A stretch of 6,925 nt of DNA from positions 1 through 6,925 of the forward strand of contig DAIDJI010000291.1 of the NCBI GenBank assembly GCA_027451455.1, written 5' to 3'. The notes below the pieces were generated by a model. The model was not told the origin of the DNA. It did not search any database and saw only the letters and a program-made list of their open reading frames with translations. Positions 5,948 to 6,925 of the stretch are shown here, one piece after another (the stretch's first letter is position 1; each line of letters opens with the position of its first letter). The stretch comes from Planctomycetales bacterium. Lineage in GTDB: Bacteria; Planctomycetota; Planctomycetia; Isosphaerales; Isosphaeraceae. The position numbers and the translations under genes are program-made.

Positions 5948-6787
5948 TTGAGCTGGATTCCCCTGCTGGTCCTCAGTTCGGCGATGTTCGGGCAGGCCCC
6001 GGCGACGGAGCCCGCGCGCGAGTCGCCTCCGCCCCAGGCCAAGAAGAAGGCGGACGAGAAGCCTTCCACGAAGCTGGCATCCAGGGACCAGAAGCCGGTG
6101 AAGAAGCCGGCTCCCCTCAAAAAAATGGGCCCGCAGGTGCTGACGCGGTCGGAGCGGCAGCGTCAGTCGCAGAGCCCGTTTCTGCGTCCGCCCGGGTCGG
6201 AGGAATCACCCGACGACCGATACGGACTCAGCCCCGACGCCATCGACTGGCGGGACATCCCAGCCTGGCGCCAGGCGAGTTTCTTCGGCATCCGGGCGCA
6301 GGGGCGGTTCTTCGTCTACGTGATCGACTGCTCCGAGAGCATGATCGACGAGGACCGGTTCGCCCGCGCCACGATGGAGGTCCGGCGGAGCGTGATGGCG
6401 TTGCAGGCTCCGCAGCAGTTCGAGGTCATCTTCTACAATGAAGATCCGACCCCGATGCCCGGCGGACCCATGCCCCGACCGGCCGACGCCACGAGCAAGA
6501 ATCAGCTCCGGAGCTGGATCCGACTGGTCGAGCCCGACGGCGGGACGGATCCCCGAGGCGCCCTCCGACAGGCATTGGCCCTCCGTCCCGAGGCGGTGTT
6601 TCTCCTCTCCGACGGTGCCTTCCCCGATGGGACGGCCGAGTACATCGCCCAGTTCAACGCCCACCGGATCCCGATCCACTGCGTGGACCTCTCCGGCGGC
6701 GAGGGGGGCGACCATCTCCGCCGGATCGCCCGCGAGAGCGGCGGACGATACGCCTCGCGGCCGGGGAATTTGCAGGGGAAGCGGTAA
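5948..6787 (+). CDS. Exported or membrane-anchored vWA-domain protein
   Basis: This 279-residue protein has three parts. Residues 1-18 (SWIPLLVLSSAMFGQAPA) form a hydrophobic signal-like segment without a basic N-terminus, which could be cleaved after APA or act as an anchor. Residues 20-100 form a Pro/Lys/Glu-rich, probably disordered linker. Residues 118-270 form a von Willebrand factor A domain. The metal-ion-dependent adhesion site is complete: DCSES (127-131), Thr200 in DGGTD (197-201) and Asp222 in LLSDG (219-223). Such domains bind partner proteins through Mg2+, so a binding or scaffold role outside the cytosol is likely; no enzyme motif is visible. It starts at TTG with a Shine-Dalgarno 8 bases upstream. 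It stands alone behind a repeat-bearing spacer and is probably transcribed separately from the HD gene. The right end of a TnpB element abuts its stop codon, so the last residues (about 273-279) and the stop may have been altered by that insertion. Confidence 0.88.
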   Translation: MSWIPLLVLSSAMFGQAPATEPARESPPPQAKKKADEKPSTKLASRDQKPVKKPAPLKKMGPQVLTRSERQRQSQSPFLRPPGSEESPDDRYGLSPDAIDWRDIPAWRQASFFGIRAQGRFFVYVIDCSESMIDEDRFARATMEVRRSVMALQAPQQFEVIFYNEDPTPMPGGPMPRPADATSKNQLRSWIRLVEPDGGTDPRGALRQALALRPEAVFLLSDGAFPDGTAEYIAQFNAHRIPIHCVDLSGGEGGDHLRRIARESGGRYASRPGNLQGKR

Positions 6788-6897
6788 GCAACCCCCCGCT
6801 GAAGCGGGGAGCTTTCCGGTTAGACCGCCCGACGGATCGGGCGGCTTCCCAGTTCTATCGCCAGCTTACGGTTGGCGAGAGCCCTGATGTTCAGGGC
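6788..6897 (-). ncRNA. Candidate omega-RNA (TnpB guide RNA scaffold)
   Basis: On the minus strand four stem-loops follow each other: 6897-6881 (GCCCTGA/TCAGGGC, 7 bp, 3-base loop), 6878-6858 (TCGCCAGC paired with GTTGGCGA, 8 bp including one G-U, 5-base loop), 6844-6825 (CCGCCCGA/TCGGGCGG, 8 bp, 4-base loop) and 6809-6794 (CCCCGC/GCGGGG, 6 bp, 4-base loop). Known omega-RNAs are made from the tnpB 3' end plus the right end, with a guide copied from flanking DNA. This position and structure fit. Expression and the exact ends are not shown by the sequence. Confidence 0.5.
6794..6809. repeat. Terminal hairpin of the IS right end
   Basis: CCCCGC (6794-6799) and GCGGGG (6804-6809) form a perfect stem with loop TGAA, 7 bases beyond the vWA stop. 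It could be the subterminal hairpin recognised by the TnpA transposase at the right end. On the plus strand it could also end transcription of the vWA gene, although no T tract follows. Confidence 0.5.
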
Positions 6898-6925
6898 GGC
6901 GTTTCGGTCGGCATGATCCGCATGC
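6820..6925 (-). CDS. tnpB: TnpB RNA-guided nuclease, C-terminal fragment (gene continues past the right edge)
   Basis: Only the last 34 complete codons are present, ending at TAA (6822-6820). The fragment begins HADHADRNAALNI, which matches the end of the zinc-ribbon and RuvC-III region of TnpB/OrfB proteins, usually written CG-x4-DRDxNAAxNI. The aspartate of ADRNAA (residue 6 of the fragment) corresponds to the last catalytic RuvC aspartate. A short basic tail (GSRPIRRAV) follows, as in many TnpBs. TnpB is an omega-RNA-guided DNA endonuclease that favours retention of its transposon. The frame is intact here; whether the rest of the gene is intact cannot be seen. Confidence 0.82.
   Translation of the reverse strand, partial: HADHADRNAALNIRALANRKLAIELGSRPIRRAV

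Larger units (their letters stand above)
6788..6925 (-). mobile_element. Right end of an IS200/IS605-family (TnpB) element, partial
   Basis: The region holds the tnpB 3' end and about 32 bp of non-coding terminal sequence with a hairpin, the arrangement seen at right ends of IS200/IS605 and IS1341-type elements. These elements have subterminal hairpins rather than terminal inverted repeats. The exact border cannot be fixed from one side; it should lie between about 6779 and 6793, at or just after the vWA stop codon. The rest of the element, including any tnpA, lies beyond the right edge. Confidence 0.75.

Overview
The window looks like chromosomal DNA of a high-GC planctomycete, probably of the Isosphaeraceae type. 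This rests on composition, on the secreted families without recognisable relatives, and on the mix of sigma-54 regulation with a vWA secretory protein. It is an inference from style, since there is no rRNA or other marker. The window holds four complete genes and two genes cut by its edges.

Left part, minus strand (1-3645): a 1035-residue membrane-anchored sigma-54 activator is followed 47 bp downstream by the start of a small secreted protein of unknown function, which runs off the left edge. The activator has ten predicted membrane segments, a PDZ-like extracytoplasmic loop, a GAF domain, a coiled coil, an intact AAA+ domain and a Fis-type helix-turn-helix. It appears to combine sensing, ATPase and DNA binding in one chain. 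The two genes may form one transcription unit.

Centre (3646-4186): a 541-bp divergent intergenic region with no credible gene. It contains eight full, near-full or half copies of the palindrome TTCGGCGCCGAA in two clusters, one near each flanking gene. They are candidate operators or upstream activator sites, or else a short iterated palindrome.

Right part, plus strand (4187-6787): an alpha/beta hydrolase with a full catalytic triad and a small HD-type (Mesh1/SpoT-like) hydrolase lie 13 bp apart, probably as one operon. A 296-bp spacer follows, with terminator-like hairpins and a 136-bp nested inverted repeat resembling a REP/MITE element. Then comes an exported or anchored vWA-domain protein with a complete MIDAS, starting at TTG.

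Right edge, minus strand (6788-6925): the last 34 codons of a TnpB (IS200/IS605-family) gene and the right end of its element, abutting the vWA stop codon. This short stretch contains four consecutive near-perfect stem-loops, as expected of an omega-RNA scaffold overlapping the tnpB 3' end. The guide part of such an RNA would be read from the 3' end of the vWA gene.
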